A stretch of 33,083 bases of DNA, taken from Tissierella sp. P1. Its GTDB lineage: Bacteria > Bacillota > Clostridia > Tissierellales > Tissierellaceae. The stretch is from contig NZ_NPMN01000039.1 of NCBI RefSeq assembly GCF_002266425.1, forward strand, positions 1-33,083, given 5' to 3'. The notes beneath the pieces were generated by a model that did not search any database, was not told the DNA's origin, and saw only the letters and a list, made by a program, of their open reading frames with translations. Both the position numbers and the translations under genes were made by a program. Positions 32,724-33,083 of the stretch are shown here, piece after piece. Every line of letters starts with the position of its first letter. Within the stretch, counting starts at the first letter, position 1.

Positions 32724-33083
32724 CTACCATCTTTTAAACTTATCTTCTAATATAGCAACTAACTTATACATTACAGCGGATATAATAGCTAATATGAATA
32801 CACTCATCATTACAATATCCAACTTAAAGACTTGCCCACCATATACAATTAAATATCCTATGCCTGCTTTCGATACTAAAAACTCTCCTACAATTACTCC
32901 TACCCAAGATAAACCAATATTTATTTTTAATGTGCTTATTAGAGCAGGTATAGAAGAAGGTAATACTACTTTTTGTAAAATTTGCAGCTTAGTGGCACCA
33001 AAGGTATTTAACAATCTAATTTGATCTTCATCGACAGCTATAAAGCTTGCAAACATATTCATAATAGTGACTACTATTGATAC
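32724..33083 (-). CDS. ABC transporter permease, SsuC/TauC type (3' part)
   Basis: The C-terminal 119 residues of a membrane permease of the nitrate/sulfonate/taurine (NitT/TauT) type. The frame is open to the right edge, so the first half is missing. The EAA loop reads NTFGATKLQILQKVVLPSSI, followed by GLSWVGVIVGEFLVSKAGIG, a run typical of SsuC/TauC/ThiX relatives. Two to three membrane helices are visible. The ATPase and substrate-binding protein would be expected beyond the edge. The substrate could be a sulfonate, nitrate, or a thiamine precursor (HMP) and cannot be decided. Confidence 0.9.
   Translation of the reverse strand, partial: VSIVVTIMNMFASFIAVDEDQIRLLNTFGATKLQILQKVVLPSSIPALISTLKINIGLSWVGVIVGEFLVSKAGIGYLIVYGGQVFKLDIVMMSVFILAIISAVMYKLVAILEDKFKRW

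Noticed and set aside
1..33083. CRISPR array, tRNA/rRNA genes, prophage or intact transposase
   Set aside because: I read both strands and saw no regular spaced repeats, no cloverleaf or rRNA core, and no integrase, transposase or phage structural motifs.

Overview
The window is AT-rich DNA from a low-GC Gram-positive anaerobe, most likely a clostridial or Tissierella-like Firmicute. The signs are strong purine-rich ribosome binding sites, heavy AT codon bias, lipoproteins with Firmicute-type lipoboxes, a GerMN-domain lipoprotein and an SPL-family radical SAM enzyme (both common in spore formers), oxygen-sensitive Fe-S proteins, and many intrinsic terminators. I see no rRNA, tRNA, CRISPR array, phage genes or intact insertion sequence. 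It reads as chromosomal housekeeping and environmental-response DNA with several decayed gene remnants.

Layout. 1-3.4 kb: the 3' end of an oligopeptide-binding protein, a decayed lipoprotein start, a frameshifted HAD phosphatase and a GerMN lipoprotein. 3.4-5.5 kb (minus): a 30-residue charged protein and a UvrD-type helicase. 5.7-9.9 kb: PAP2 phosphatase, a TM1586-like nitroreductase followed by the 3' scrap of a metal P-type ATPase, a TPR protein, methionine aminopeptidase and a hemolysin III protein. 10-13.7 kb: a NarL-type response regulator (frameshifted), then MFS transporter, DesK/NarL-type kinase and YbaK deacylase as one operon. 13.8-17 kb: a 19-residue upstream ORF, a frameshifted methyltransferase, a pentapeptide-repeat protein coupled to a WYL regulator, and a zinc-ribbon protein. 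17.1-20.8 kb: SPL-family radical SAM protein and a three-gene ABC-2 exporter (COG4586/4587/3694 type). 20.8-26.4 kb: divergent OmpR-type regulator and hybrid PAS kinase, then an unidentified small ORF and a chemoreceptor. 26.6-33.1 kb: MATE exporter, frameshifted DUF1667 protein, divergent nitroreductase, MgtC-like protein, a lipoprotein cyclophilin with an internal start, an Fe-S protein, an AraC-like scrap, a YARHG lipoprotein and the 3' end of an SsuC/TauC-type permease.

Most notable points. (1) Two of the four convergent gene junctions carry, in the loop of an otherwise locus-specific terminator hairpin, a related structured insert with compensatory helix changes. (2) Four genes are each broken by one homopolymer-length indel while the rest of the frame is intact, which suggests either sequence errors or very recent lesions. 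(3) The cyclophilin lipoprotein has a near-ideal internal ribosome binding site and ATG that would make a cytoplasmic form. (4) A 19-residue ORF lies in frame with the downstream methyltransferase, separated from it by a TAA. No complete new multi-gene system is evident; the terminator-loop element is the best candidate for something undescribed.
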